From the NCBI RefSeq assembly GCF_001908205.1, contig NZ_LGHL01000146.1:19336-83335 (forward strand): a stretch of 64,000 nucleotides of DNA. The letters run 5' to 3'. Positions within the stretch are counted from its first letter, which is position 1, and every line of letters starts with the position of its first letter. Shown here piece by piece: positions 40,638 to 49,338 of the stretch. The DNA is from Bradyrhizobium sp. NAS80.1. GTDB taxonomy: Bacteria; Pseudomonadota; Alphaproteobacteria; Rhizobiales; Xanthobacteraceae. Under the pieces are notes generated by a model. That model did not search any database, had not been told where the DNA came from, and was given only the letters and a program-made list of their open reading frames with translations. The position numbers and the translations under genes are program-made.

Positions 40638-41411
40638 TCAGCCGCGCCGTTCGACGGCATTGAGCTCCACGATCCAGCCGTCCCCGGTGCGGCTTTGGTG
40701 GAGCTGCGGCTGAATATTCCAATATTTAGCGGCTTCGGTCAATTCAGCCTCTACATCTTGACCCTTCAGAAACAACGCTTTTGCGCCCTGGCGCATCAGC
40801 GGCTCCGCAAAGCCGATAAGTTGATGTAGCGGAGCCAGTGCTCGCGCGGACACGCAATCAACCGGGCCAGTGATTCTATCCACATTATCCCCGATCTCAG
40901 CGAGATGTACGACCCCTGGAGAAGCGGTGATTCGAATCGCCTCGCGCAGGAACGCCGCCTTCTTGGCGATTCGCTCGACGAGATGGACGCTCGCGCCCGA
41001 CGTTCCGGCCATGGCGCAGGCCAGGACTACCCCCGGAAACCCTCCGCCGCTGCCAAGGTCAGCCCAGCGCTTTGCAGTTGGCGCGAGATCGACGAGCTGA
41101 AGCGAATCGGCGATGTGCCGCGTCCAGAGGTGCGGCAGGGTTGAGGGCGCGACGAGATTGGTCTTGGCCTGCCACTCCCGGAGCAGCGCAATGTAGCGAT
41201 CGAGCCGGGCTTCCGTTTCATGTGAAACAGGCGCCAGCTTGAGCGCCGCGATCTTGTCGGCGGCGATGATGTAGTCCAGCAATTGATCGTTGGCACTCGC
41301 CTTGTCGGTCTTCTGGCTGGCCGGCACTGGCCCGGCTCGACGCACGGCCCCCTCGCCCGGCTCAGGTTGTCGCGATGAAGATCTGCCGCCGCCCGGCCCG
41401 CGTTGTTTCAC
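40638..41411 (-). CDS. rsmG: 16S rRNA (guanine-N7) methyltransferase RsmG (GidB)
   Basis: It methylates G527 of 16S rRNA with S-adenosylmethionine. The class I methyltransferase core is visible: HIADSLQLVDLAPTAKRWAD, then LGSGGGFPGVVLACAMAGTS (motif I), VHLVERIAKKAAFLREAIR, and DCVSARALAPLHQLIGFAEP. About 257 residues in the frame as given. The start is uncertain: the GTG at 41411 lies inside a parS site and the first 45 residues are poorly conserved in kind, so a downstream GTG near 41327 is possible. Nine bases separate it from mnmG. An imperfect parS lies inside the coding region at 41215. Confidence 0.92.
   Translation of the reverse strand: MKQRGPGGGRSSSRQPEPGEGAVRRAGPVPASQKTDKASANDQLLDYIIAADKIAALKLAPVSHETEARLDRYIALLREWQAKTNLVAPSTLPHLWTRHIADSLQLVDLAPTAKRWADLGSGGGFPGVVLACAMAGTSGASVHLVERIAKKAAFLREAIRITASPGVVHLAEIGDNVDRITGPVDCVSARALAPLHQLIGFAEPLMRQGAKALFLKGQDVEAELTEAAKYWNIQPQLHQSRTGDGWIVELNAVERRG
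41215..41228. promoter_or_regulatory. parS: parS-like site with one mismatch, inside rsmG
   Basis: GTTTCATGTGAAAC differs from the parS core GTTTCACGTGAAAC at one central base. It is within the rsmG coding region. Confidence 0.5.
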
Positions 41412-41418
41412 GTGAAAC
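41405..41418. promoter_or_regulatory. parS: parS centromere site 1
   Basis: A perfect 14-bp palindrome GTTTCACGTGAAAC between mnmG and rsmG, matching the bacterial parS consensus. Confidence 0.92.
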
Positions 41419-41420
41419 GC

Positions 41421-43301
41421 CTATGCGATCGCTTTGGAAGTCTTCCGTGCCTCGCGCCGGAGATATGCTGCGAGGATGCCGAGTGCCGCCGGCGTCATGC
41501 CGTCGATCCGGCCGGCCTGGCCGACTGTGAACGGCCGCGCCTTCTCCAGTTTGGCCCGCACTTCGTTGGAGAGGCCCGGAACCTGCTGGTAGTCGACCTC
41601 CGATAACACCATCCCCTCGTCCCGCCTGAAGGCTTCGACGTCGGCGCTCTGGCGCTCCAGATAGACATCGTATTTGGCGTCGATCTCGAGATGTGTGGCA
41701 ATGACGGGATCAATGGCCGACAGCTCCGGCCAGATGGCGCGGACCTGGCTCCAGCCGATATCCGGATACGCCATCAGCTCGAACGCCGACCGGCGCTGGC
41801 CGTCCCGGTTGAGGGACAGCCCGTGCTTGATGGCTTCGTTGGGGGTGATCGTCAGGGACTTCGAGAGCGTCCGGGCTGCATTCAGGGCGTCCATCTTGGC
41901 GCAATGATGCTCGGTTCGGGCACTGCCGACGCATCCCAGTGCAATCCCCTTCTCGGTCAGGCGCTGATCGGCATTGTCCGCCCGCAGCGTCAGCCGGTAT
42001 TCGGCCCGAGAGGTGAACATCCGATAGGGTTCGCTGATCCCGCGGGTGACAAGGTCGTCGATCATCACGCCGAGATAGCCATCTGCGCGGTCGAACACCG
42101 TCAGGGCGCCGCCACCGGCGGAGAGCGCGGCATTCAGGCCGGCCACGATGCCCTGGCCGGCGGCTTCCTCATATCCGGTGGTGCCGTTGATCTGCCCGGC
42201 CAGGAACAGACCGCGGAGACGCTTGGTCTGCAAGGTCGGATCGAGCTCCCGGGGATCGATGTGGTCGTATTCGATCGCATAGCCCGGACGGACCATCGTC
42301 ACCCGCTCCAGACCAGGAATGCTGGCGAGGATCGCGAGCTGGACCTCCTCCGGGAGTGAGGTTGAGATGCCGTTGGGATAGACGGTCGTATCGTCGAGCC
42401 CTTCCGGCTCCAGGAAGATCTGGTGGCCGTCCCGGTCACCGAAGCGGACGATCTTGTCCTCGATTGAGGGGCAATAGCGTGGCCCGGAGCTCTTGATCTG
42501 GCCGGAGTACATCGGAGAGCGATGGACGTTGGCCCGGATCACTTCATGGGTCGCGGACGTGGTCCGGGTGATCCCGCATTGGATCTGCGCCGTCGTGATC
42601 CGGTCCGTCATGACCGAGAACGGCTCCGGTGGCTCGTCTCCCGGCTGCATTTCGACCGCCGACCAGTGGATCGTGGTGCCGTCCAGACGAGGTGGAGTGC
42701 CGGTTTTCAGCCGCCCAAGGGTGAATCCGGCACGCTCGAAAGACGAAGACAGGCCCATCGCCGGCGCTTCACCGACCCGGCCGGCCGGCCAATTCTTCTC
42801 ACCGAGGTGGATCAGACCGCGAAGAAAGGTGCCGGTAGTGACGACAACTGCCCCTGCCCGGAGCTCCCGGCCGTCGGCCAGACGGAGGCCGGTCACCCGA
42901 CCCTCAACCACGATCAGCTCGTCGGCTTCACCCTCGATGACGGAAAGGCCATCGGTCTGTTGGATCGCCGCCTGCATTGCCGCGGCATAGAGCTTGCGGT
43001 CGGCCTGGGCTCGGGGACCACGGACAGCCGGGCCCTTTCGGCGATTGAGGACACGAAATTGGATGCCGCCGGCATCGGCGACCCGACCCATGAGACCGTC
43101 GAGCGCGTCGACTTCGCGAACCAGATGCCCCTTGCCGAGTCCCCCGATGGCGGGGTTACAGGACATTGCGCCGATGGTCGAGAAACGGTGCGTGACCAAA
43201 GCGGTCGTCGCGCCCATCCGGGCAGAAGCAGCCGCGGCTTCACAGCCGGCATGACCGCCGCCAATGACGATGACGTCGAAGCTCTCTCGCTCTGTTCGCA
43301 T
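41421..43301 (-). CDS. mnmG: tRNA uridine-5-carboxymethylaminomethyl enzyme MnmG (GidA)
   Basis: With MnmE it installs the 5-carboxymethylaminomethyl group on wobble uridine 34, using FAD and NADH. The 626 residues contain the FAD motif VIVIGGGHAGCEAAAASARM at the start, the MnmG signature MSCNPAIGGLGKGHLVREVD, GLFLAGQINGTTGYEEAAGQ and RAEYRLTLRADNAD. The C-terminal helical domain (QQVPGLSNEVRAKLEKARP) contacts MnmE. Its partner mnmE lies upstream on the same strand, with three parS sites and repeats between. Confidence 0.97.
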   Translation of the reverse strand: MRTERESFDVIVIGGGHAGCEAAAASARMGATTALVTHRFSTIGAMSCNPAIGGLGKGHLVREVDALDGLMGRVADAGGIQFRVLNRRKGPAVRGPRAQADRKLYAAAMQAAIQQTDGLSVIEGEADELIVVEGRVTGLRLADGRELRAGAVVVTTGTFLRGLIHLGEKNWPAGRVGEAPAMGLSSSFERAGFTLGRLKTGTPPRLDGTTIHWSAVEMQPGDEPPEPFSVMTDRITTAQIQCGITRTTSATHEVIRANVHRSPMYSGQIKSSGPRYCPSIEDKIVRFGDRDGHQIFLEPEGLDDTTVYPNGISTSLPEEVQLAILASIPGLERVTMVRPGYAIEYDHIDPRELDPTLQTKRLRGLFLAGQINGTTGYEEAAGQGIVAGLNAALSAGGGALTVFDRADGYLGVMIDDLVTRGISEPYRMFTSRAEYRLTLRADNADQRLTEKGIALGCVGSARTEHHCAKMDALNAARTLSKSLTITPNEAIKHGLSLNRDGQRRSAFELMAYPDIGWSQVRAIWPELSAIDPVIATHLEIDAKYDVYLERQSADVEAFRRDEGMVLSEVDYQQVPGLSNEVRAKLEKARPFTVGQAGRIDGMTPAALGILAAYLRREARKTSKAIA

Positions 43302-43347
43302 GGGCGGACTTCTATCGCAGCGGCGGGAAAGCCGGAAGTGGAAACTG

Positions 43348-43361
43348 GGTTCACGTGAAAC
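43348..43361. promoter_or_regulatory. parS: parS-like site with one mismatch
   Basis: GGTTCACGTGAAAC differs from the core at one base. It is 47 bp upstream of the mnmG start codon. Confidence 0.6.
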
Positions 43362-43387
43362 GGAGCGGCCAGGGTCGAAAGCATTTC

Positions 43388-43412
43388 CGCGAAAACAACC
43401 CCATGCAAAGTA
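43388..43412. repeat. 25-nt exact repeat, copy 2 (family I)
   Basis: Identical to 3519-3543 over 25 bases (begins CGCGAAAACAACCCCATG). It lies between two parS sites, 23 bp from the next. Confidence 0.7.
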
Positions 43413-43435
43413 GAAGGCACCTTGGACCGATTAAC

Positions 43436-43449
43436 GTTTCACGTGAAAC
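43436..43449. promoter_or_regulatory. parS: parS centromere site 2
   Basis: A perfect GTTTCACGTGAAAC palindrome in the mnmE-mnmG gap. Confidence 0.92.
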
Positions 43450-43530
43450 AAGATGCGTCGGGCGATGAAGAGGGTGGTCATTGTGCTTCCGCGCAGTGGC
43501 GTCCAGATCGGAGGAGCGGACCACCTCGCC

Positions 43531-43618
43531 CGTCATTGCGAGGGAAGCGAAGCAGTCCAGAATCGTTCTGCGGAAACAGCCTGGATTGCTTCGTCGCAAA
43601 GGGCTCCTCGCAATGACG
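43531..43618. repeat. Dispersed palindromic repeat, family D copy 2
   Basis: CGTCATTGCGAGGGAAGCGA and CGCAAAGGGCTCCTCGCAAT with GACG form inverted ends around CCAGAATCG and CTGGATTGC. It is related to 38423-38526 and sits between two parS sites. Confidence 0.8.
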
Positions 43619-43718
43619 AGATTGAGGTCGCAGCCTGCGTTCCCAACCGTCACCGCTGCCAAGATGTGGTCAAATGACCCACGGGAACTTATGAAACCTG
43701 AAGCGCCGATCAGGGCGT

Positions 43719-43732
43719 GTTTCACGTGAAAC
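43719..43732. promoter_or_regulatory. parS: parS centromere site 3
   Basis: A perfect GTTTCACGTGAAAC palindrome with the extended consensus T and A on either side. It is just downstream of mnmE. Confidence 0.95.
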
Positions 43733-43779
43733 AGGTCAAGAGGCGGAACAAGCGCTAGTCCTACAATGAAGAACTAGCG

Positions 43780-45139
43780 CTACTTTCCGATACAGAATTT
43801 CTGGAATATGGCCCCCAGGACGTCCTCGACGTCCACCCGGCCCAACAGCCGGCCCAGAGCATAGGCGGCGGCGCGCAGCTCTTCGGCGGCGAGCTCTTCG
43901 CCCTCTTCTACAAGGTCGAGACTCCGGCGCAAGCTGTCCGAGGCCCGGCGCAACAAGTCCCGCTGGCGGGCCCGGGTCACCACGGCGCCCTCGCTGGTTC
44001 CAAAAAACTCGGCAGCGAACTTCACGAGGGCATCGACCAATTCGGGAATGCCGTCCCCCCCGGCTCGCCGAGATACCAAACTCGCCGCGCGGCCCGACTT
44101 CCCCGGCCCCACCGAGATCAATCTTGTTGCGCACGATCCAGACCGACCCGCTGGACCGATCGCTCTTGTCGACGGACTTCCACAACGACCGCGATGCGTC
44201 GGGATCGACGGCCTGCCCCCCCTCCACCAGCCACAGCACGAGGTCAGCGTCTTCGGCTCGCGCCCGCGCCCGGCGCACACCCTCCTGCTCGACCGGATCA
44301 TCCGTCTCGCGAATGCCGGCGGTGTCGATCACCGTGACCGGGTAGCCGTCAAGATCGAGCTGCACCTCGATCACGTCGCGCGTGGTGCCGGCGTGCGGCG
44401 AAACGATCGCGACCTCGCGACGCGCGAGCTGATTGATCAGCGTCGACTTGCCGACGTTCGGCTCGCCGGCGATCGCGACCACCAGGCCCTCGCGCAGGCG
44501 TTCAGCTTGTCCCTGTGCCGCAAGGACTTCTGTGATTTCACCATACAGGGATTTGATCGCCTTGACGGCCGGCGCCCTCAACTCGGCGGGGACGTCGCCT
44601 TCATCGGAGAAATCGATGCCCGCCTCGATCAGCGCCGAAGCCTCGATGATGCGCTCACGCCAGTCGCGCGCGCGATTGCCCAAGAGGCCCTGCAACTGAC
44701 GCAACGCCTGACGTCGCTGGCGATCGGTGTCGGCGTGAATGAGATCGTCGAGGCCCTCGGCCTCGGTGAGGTCGAGCTTGCCGTTCTCGAAAGAGCGCCT
44801 GGTAAACTCGCCCGGCTCGGCCGCCCGCGTATTCGGAATTTCTGAAATTGCGGCGAGGAGCGCGGCCAGCACTGCGCGGCCGCCATGGACGTGAAATTCG
44901 GCAATGTCCTCGCCCGTGGCACTGCCTGGCCCGGGAAACCAGAGCACCACCGCGTCATCGATCGGCTGGCGATCGGGGTCACGCAGCAGCCGGCGACTCG
45001 CCAGCCGCGGTTCAGGCAGCTTGCCCGCAAGCGTCGTCAGCACCTGGCCGGCTTGAGGGCCCGAGACGCGCACCACGGCGATCGCGCTCGGCGCTCGGCC
45101 GGACGACAGCGCAAAGATGGTCTGGTCTCGCGGATGCAT
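43780..45139 (-). CDS. mnmE: tRNA modification GTPase MnmE (frameshifted)
   Basis: A GTPase partner of MnmG. The N-terminal part reads TIFALSSGRAPSAIAVVRVS and FHVHGGRAVLAALLAAI. The G domain has GEPNVGKSTL (G1), TRDVIEVQLDLDGYPVTVID with DTAG (G3), and VRNKIDLGG (G4, NKID). At a run of seven C on the plus strand (44055-44061) the frame is lost. Removing one base gives GDGIPELVDALVKFAAEFFG and the family C-terminus GAIFQKFCIGK ending at 43780, 452 residues. FCIGK with its Cys is essential in the family. The uncorrected frame runs to 43736 without it. Confidence 0.93.
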
Positions 45140-45403
45140 GGCCTATTTGTCCGGCTGCCGGCGAAAAGGCAAACGCCCGTTTCAGGGGGCTCTCGCGGCC
45201 TCCTTTGCCGCGGGCTTGCTGGCGGCAATCTCTATATTGCGACGCAGCATCGGAAACAGCGTCTTGCTGCAGAAGTTCCCAAGGGGTGTCGTGTGTCACT
45301 GTCCCAAACTTCCAAATAACATAATTGAAACATACACTTAATTAGATCAGGCCTATCCCCAACTCACTCCCTTTGCTGCACTTTTCCTGCAGCAACGCCG
45401 CAC
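45140..45403. other. Gap upstream of mnmE with an 8-bp hairpin; no gene seen
   Basis: Between mnmE and the rho terminator the only clear feature is TTGCTGCA/TGCAGCAA (45373-45395) around a seven-base loop. The rest should hold the mnmE promoter; no convincing coding frame is present. Confidence 0.5.
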
Positions 45404-45430
45404 AAAAAAGGGCGCCAAAAGGCGCCCTTT
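45404..45430 (-). terminator. Rho-independent terminator after rho
   Basis: GGGCGCC-TTTT-GGCGCCC on the minus strand is followed by TTTTTT, 25 bp after the rho stop codon. Confidence 0.9.
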
Positions 45431-45454
45431 CCGATCGTTTCAGCCGCGGCAGGC

Positions 45455-46720
45455 TTACGTGTTCATCGAATCGAAGAACTCCGAATTGCTCTTGGTCGAG
45501 CGCAGCTTGTCGAGCAGGAAGTCGATCGCATCCATTGTGCCCATCGGGTTCAGGATGCGGCGGAGCACGTACATCTTCTTCAGCACCTGCGGATCGGTGA
45601 TGAGCTCCTCCTTGCGGGTGCCGGAGCGCGAGATGTCTATCGCCGGGAAGGTGCGCTTGTCCGAGACCTTGCGGTCCAAGATGAGTTCCGAGTTACCGGT
45701 GCCCTTGAACTCTTCGAAGATGACTTCGTCCATGCGGCTGCCGGTATCGACCAGCGCGGTCGCGATGATGGTCAGCGAGCCGCCCTCCTCGATGTTGCGG
45801 GCGGCACCGAAGAAGCGCTTCGGACGCTGGAGCGCATTGGCGTCAACACCGCCGGTCAGCACCTTGCCGGATGAAGGCACCACGGTGTTGTAGGCGCGGC
45901 CAAGGCGCGTGATCGAATCGAGCAGGATCACGACGTCGCGGCCGTGCTCGACCAGGCGCTTGGCCTTTTCGATCACCATCTCGGCGACCTGGACGTGACG
46001 CACCGCCGGTTCGTCGAAGGTCGAGGACACGACCTCGCCCTTCACCGACCGTTGCATGTCCGTGACTTCTTCCGGACGCTCATCGATCAAAAGCACGATC
46101 AGATAGCAATCGGGGTGATTTGCGGTGATCGAATGCGCGATGTTCTGCATCAGCACGGTTTTACCGGTGCGCGGCGGCGCGACGATCAATGCGCGCTGGC
46201 CCTTGCCGATCGGCGCAACGATGTCGATCACGCGTGCCGAAAGGTCTTTCCGCGTCGGATCGTCGATTTCCATGCGGAAGCGCTGATTCGGAAACAGCGG
46301 CGTGAGGTTGTCGAAATTGACCTTGTGCCTGGCCTTTTCCGGATCCTCGAAATTGAGCGTGTTGACCTTCAGCAGTGCGAAATAGCGTTCGCCCTCTTTC
46401 GGGCTGCGGATGTGGCCTTCGATGGTATCGCCGGTGCGCAGGCCGAAACGGCGGATCTGCGAGGGCGAGACGTAGATGTCGTCCGGGCCCGGCAGATAAT
46501 TGGCGTCCGGCGAGCGGAGAAAGCCGAAGCCGTCGGAGAGCACCTCGACGACGCCTTCGCCGACGATGTCGGTTTCGGCCAGCGCAAGCTGCTTGAGGAT
46601 GGCAAACAGCAACTCCTGCTTGCGCATGGTGCTGGCATTCTCGACCCCGTTCTCTTCCGCGAACGAGACGAGCTCGGCAGGCGTTTTCGATTTAAGGTCC
46701 TGAAGTTTAATTTCCCGCAT
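45455..46720 (-). CDS. rho: Transcription termination factor Rho
   Basis: A hexameric RNA helicase that ends transcription. It is 421 residues from MREIKLQDLKSKTPAELVSF (N-terminal Rho domain), through the RNA-binding cold-shock-like domain (GFLRSPDANYLPGPDDIYVS, LRTGDTIEGHIR), to the ATPase with Walker A VAPPRTGKTVLMQ near residue 180 and DSITRLGRAYN. The C-terminus ends FFDSMNT. The ATG at 46720 is fixed by the family N-terminus; a frame extending to 46828 is only leader. The 243-bp gap upstream could carry the attenuation leader usual for rho; a TATATT sequence lies near 46897 on the minus strand. Confidence 0.97.
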   Translation of the reverse strand: MREIKLQDLKSKTPAELVSFAEENGVENASTMRKQELLFAILKQLALAETDIVGEGVVEVLSDGFGFLRSPDANYLPGPDDIYVSPSQIRRFGLRTGDTIEGHIRSPKEGERYFALLKVNTLNFEDPEKARHKVNFDNLTPLFPNQRFRMEIDDPTRKDLSARVIDIVAPIGKGQRALIVAPPRTGKTVLMQNIAHSITANHPDCYLIVLLIDERPEEVTDMQRSVKGEVVSSTFDEPAVRHVQVAEMVIEKAKRLVEHGRDVVILLDSITRLGRAYNTVVPSSGKVLTGGVDANALQRPKRFFGAARNIEEGGSLTIIATALVDTGSRMDEVIFEEFKGTGNSELILDRKVSDKRTFPAIDISRSGTRKEELITDPQVLKKMYVLRRILNPMGTMDAIDFLLDKLRSTKSNSEFFDSMNT

Positions 46721-46963
46721 TGGGGTGGTCCTGTGGGGTAACCTTGGGAGGGGTGCGAGGCTCTGAAATGCGGACGTGAGAAGGTAAGGTCCGCAGGTCT
46801 GGCAAGGTGAGTGCCGGTGAGGCTTCAAACCTGATGCGGCGTCCGGCCTTCAAGAAGCTCGGACACAACCACATCCGCCTGCGTTGGGTGGGATATCGAT
46901 AATATAGAAAATCGCTTTCCGCTCCGCAAGCCGAAGCGCTAGGCGATTCATCGTCGGCCCTGC

Positions 46964-47399
46964 CTAGAACGGTTTCACGATCACCATGATGACGATGACA
47001 ATCATCAGGGCGGTCGGCACCTCATTGATAATACGATAGAATTTCTGGCTCCGCGGGCGCCGGTCGGTGGCGAAATCCTTCAGCCAGCGCGAAAAAAAAG
47101 CCGTGGACTGCGGACATCACCAGGACCAGTGCCAGTTTTACGTGCAGCCAGCCGAAAGTGAACCAATGGCCGGCCCAGGCGAGATAGAGCCCGGCGAGCC
47201 AGGTCACGATCATGGCGGGGTTGATGATCGCCTTGAGCAGCCGGCGTTCCATCACCTTGAAGGTTTCGGACTGTTTCGAGCCGATTTCGGCCTCGCAGTG
47301 ATAGACGAACAGCCGGGGCAGATAGAGCATGCCCGCCATCCAGGAGATGACGGCAATCACGTGCAGCGCCTTGATCCAGAGATAGACGTCTTCAAACAT
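46964..47399 (-). CDS. hemJ: Protoporphyrinogen IX oxidase HemJ (frameshifted)
   Basis: A membrane protoporphyrinogen oxidase for heme synthesis. The N-terminal part reads VYLWIKALHVIAVISWMAGM, LYLPRLFVYHCEAEIG and VKLALVLVMSAVHGFF, with conserved His in helix 1 and HG in helix 3. At a run of eight A (47092-47099) the frame is lost. Removing one base continues as SRWLKDFATDRRPRSQKFYR, IINEVPTALMIVIVIMVIVK and PF before a TAG at 46964: 144 residues, the family length. The uncorrected frame gives a wrong C-terminus ending at 47022. It adjoins the probable oriC. Confidence 0.92.
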
Positions 47400-47858
47400 G
47401 TCCTGCTTCCGAATTTCGCGCTCGGCGTAGCGATCCCTGGGGATAGTAAGAACTGGTTAAGGTCTTACCTGCACACATATCCGTCCGTAGTGCCCTTCTC
47501 AAATCTAGAATCTTAGATTCTTAAGGTTTGAGTCTATGTGACCGTGGATTGGACTCACGCAATTCCGTCCGCAGGTTCACGCGTGCTTGTTCACATCCAT
47601 CAACATATCCCGGATGGCTGTGGTCGCTCAGGATAAGTCGGCCAGCTTCAAAGGCTTGCGCGTTTCTGTCGGCAGCTTATCAAGGGGGTTGTCCGCGCAA
47701 TCCCGTTTCCGTCTCGACCGAGCGCCGGACTTATTCTGACGGGCAGCGGTGTGAAGAAAATTGGCCGTTGTCCCGCCCCTGGTGTCGCACATCCCTTTCC
47801 GAGGGGTTAAGCTCCACAGAAATCCACAAACTGCCCCGTCGAAATTCAAAGAGTTTTT
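47400..47858. other. oriC: Probable chromosomal replication origin (oriC)
   Basis: A 459-bp gap without a convincing gene between hemJ and the ppsR-maf-coaE-dnaQ group, the position of the Caulobacter-type origin beside the RP001/DUF299 gene. Four GANTC (CcrM) sites fall within 47508-47556. AGAATC-TTA-GATTCT is an inverted repeat in an AT-rich patch. DnaA-box-like motifs are TTGTTCACA at 47587, AAATCCACA at 47820 and a CCACA pair exactly 10 bp apart (47814, 47824). A cluster of parS sites lies 4-6 kb away. No box is a perfect TTATCCACA. Confidence 0.72.
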
Positions 47859-48698
47859 GTGCCGACCTCGAACAATTATTTCCATCTTCACCTTGTCTCC
47901 GACTCTACCGGCGAGACGCTGATTACCGTGGCGCGCGCGGTCGCTGCCCAATACGCCAACGTGACGCCGGTCGAGCATGTCTATCCGCTGGTGCGCAGCC
48001 AGAAGCAGCTCGATCGCGTGCTCGACGAAATCGAGGAAGCGCCGGGGATTGTGCTGTTCACGTTGCTGGAGAAGGATCTGGTCTCCAGGCTCGAGGACAA
48101 GTGCAAGGAGATCAACGTTCCGAGCCTGTCGATCATCGGTCCGGTGATGCAACTGTTCGAGGCCTATCTTGGCGCTGCGACCACGGGTCGTGTCGGCGCC
48201 CAGCACGTCCTCAATGCGGAATATTTCAAGCGCATCGACGCGCTGAACTACACGATGATTCATGACGATGGCCAGCACGTCGAAGGTCTCGATGATGCCG
48301 ACGTCGTGCTGGTTGGCGTATCACGCACCTCCAAGACGCCAACTTCGATCTATCTGGCCAATCGCGGCATCCGCACCGCCAACGTTCCGCTGGTTCCAGG
48401 CATTCCGGTGCCTTCGCAACTGGAAACGCTGACCCGGCCGCTCGTGGTGAGCCTGCATGCGACGCCGGAACGCCTGATCCAGATCCGTCAGAATCGCCTG
48501 CTCTCCATGGGCGCCGAATCTGGCAGCGACACCTATACCGACAAACAGTCGGTCACCGAGGAGGTCGCGTTCGCGCGCAAGCTGAGCGCCAAGCACGACT
48601 GGCCGCTGCTGGACGTGACGCGGCGCTCGATCGAGGAAACCGCGGCGGCGATCATGAAACTCTACAGCGACCGGCAGCGTAACCGGCCGTCGGAATAG
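47859..48698 (+). CDS. Pyruvate, phosphate dikinase regulatory protein (PPSR/DUF299)
   Basis: A bifunctional kinase/pyrophosphorylase regulating PEP-synthesising enzymes. About 279 residues: HLHLVSDSTGETLITVARAV at the start, ARAVAAQYANVTPVEHVYPL, and the P-loop-like VLVGVSRTSKTPTSIYLANR near residue 150. C-terminal DVTRRSIEETAAAIMKLYSD. The start is a GTG at 47859 without a strong ribosome site. This family is the RP001 gene that marks one side of the origin in many alphaproteobacteria; maf follows 8 bp later. Confidence 0.93.
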   Translation: MPTSNNYFHLHLVSDSTGETLITVARAVAAQYANVTPVEHVYPLVRSQKQLDRVLDEIEEAPGIVLFTLLEKDLVSRLEDKCKEINVPSLSIIGPVMQLFEAYLGAATTGRVGAQHVLNAEYFKRIDALNYTMIHDDGQHVEGLDDADVVLVGVSRTSKTPTSIYLANRGIRTANVPLVPGIPVPSQLETLTRPLVVSLHATPERLIQIRQNRLLSMGAESGSDTYTDKQSVTEEVAFARKLSAKHDWPLLDVTRRSIEETAAAIMKLYSDRQRNRPSE

Positions 48699-48706
48699 TC
48701 TTCGCG

Positions 48707-49315
48707 ATGGGTCTGTGGCTCGGCAATTCTCCGTTGATCCTGGCGTCGCAAAGCAGCGCGCGCAAAATGCTGCTGGCGAATGCCGGTCTTGAATTCGAGG
48801 CGGTTACGGCCGACATCGATGAGCGCGGGATTCAGACCACTTCGAAACTTTCAAACCCGCGCGAGATCGCCCTGTTGCTGGCGCGTGAGAAGGCAAGGGC
48901 GGTATCGGCCAATCGCCAGGGTAGCTACGTGATCGGCGCCGATCAGACGCTGGCCCTTGGCGAGCGTTTCTTCAACAAGCCTGCCGGCCGTGTGCAGGCG
49001 ATGGCGCAGTTGCGCGATCTGGCCGGCAATAGCCACGAGCTGAACTCGGCCGTTGCCGTGGCGCATGACGGCAAGATTGTCTTCGAGAATGTTTCGGTGG
49101 CCCGCATGACCATGCGGCCGATGACCGAGGCGGAGCTCTCGGCGTATCTCGACGCCGCCGGCGACGCCGTGACGAGAAGCGTCGGCGCCTATCAGCTCGA
49201 GGGCCTTGGCGTCCATCTGTTCGAGCGCATCGAGGGTGACCATTTCACCATTCTCGGCCTGCCGTTGCTGCCCCTGCTTGCGTTCCTGCGGCGCGAACGG
49301 CTAGTTGCGGTGTGA
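48707..49315 (+). CDS. maf: Maf-family nucleotide pyrophosphatase
   Basis: It hydrolyses non-canonical or pyrimidine nucleoside triphosphates (house-cleaning Maf family). Landmarks: PLILASQSSARKMLLANAGL near the start, ALLLAREKARAV, VIGADQTLALGERFFNKPAG with the conserved Asp, and the C-terminal AGDAVTRSVGAYQLEGLGVH. About 202 residues. It overlaps no neighbour and is 24 bp before coaE. In many related genomes aroE lies between maf and coaE; here it does not. Confidence 0.93.
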   Translation: MGLWLGNSPLILASQSSARKMLLANAGLEFEAVTADIDERGIQTTSKLSNPREIALLLAREKARAVSANRQGSYVIGADQTLALGERFFNKPAGRVQAMAQLRDLAGNSHELNSAVAVAHDGKIVFENVSVARMTMRPMTEAELSAYLDAAGDAVTRSVGAYQLEGLGVHLFERIEGDHFTILGLPLLPLLAFLRRERLVAV

Positions 49316-49338
49316 ATGACAGACATGGTTGTGGGCTG

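Noticed and set aside
44055..44061. Programmed frameshifting as a normal feature of mnmE
   Set aside because: mnmE is not known to use it, no stimulatory structure is evident, and four other genes show the same +1 pattern.
47528..48265. A 245-codon frame across the putative oriC into ppsR
   Set aside because: It overlaps the well-supported DUF299 gene in another frame and has no family features.
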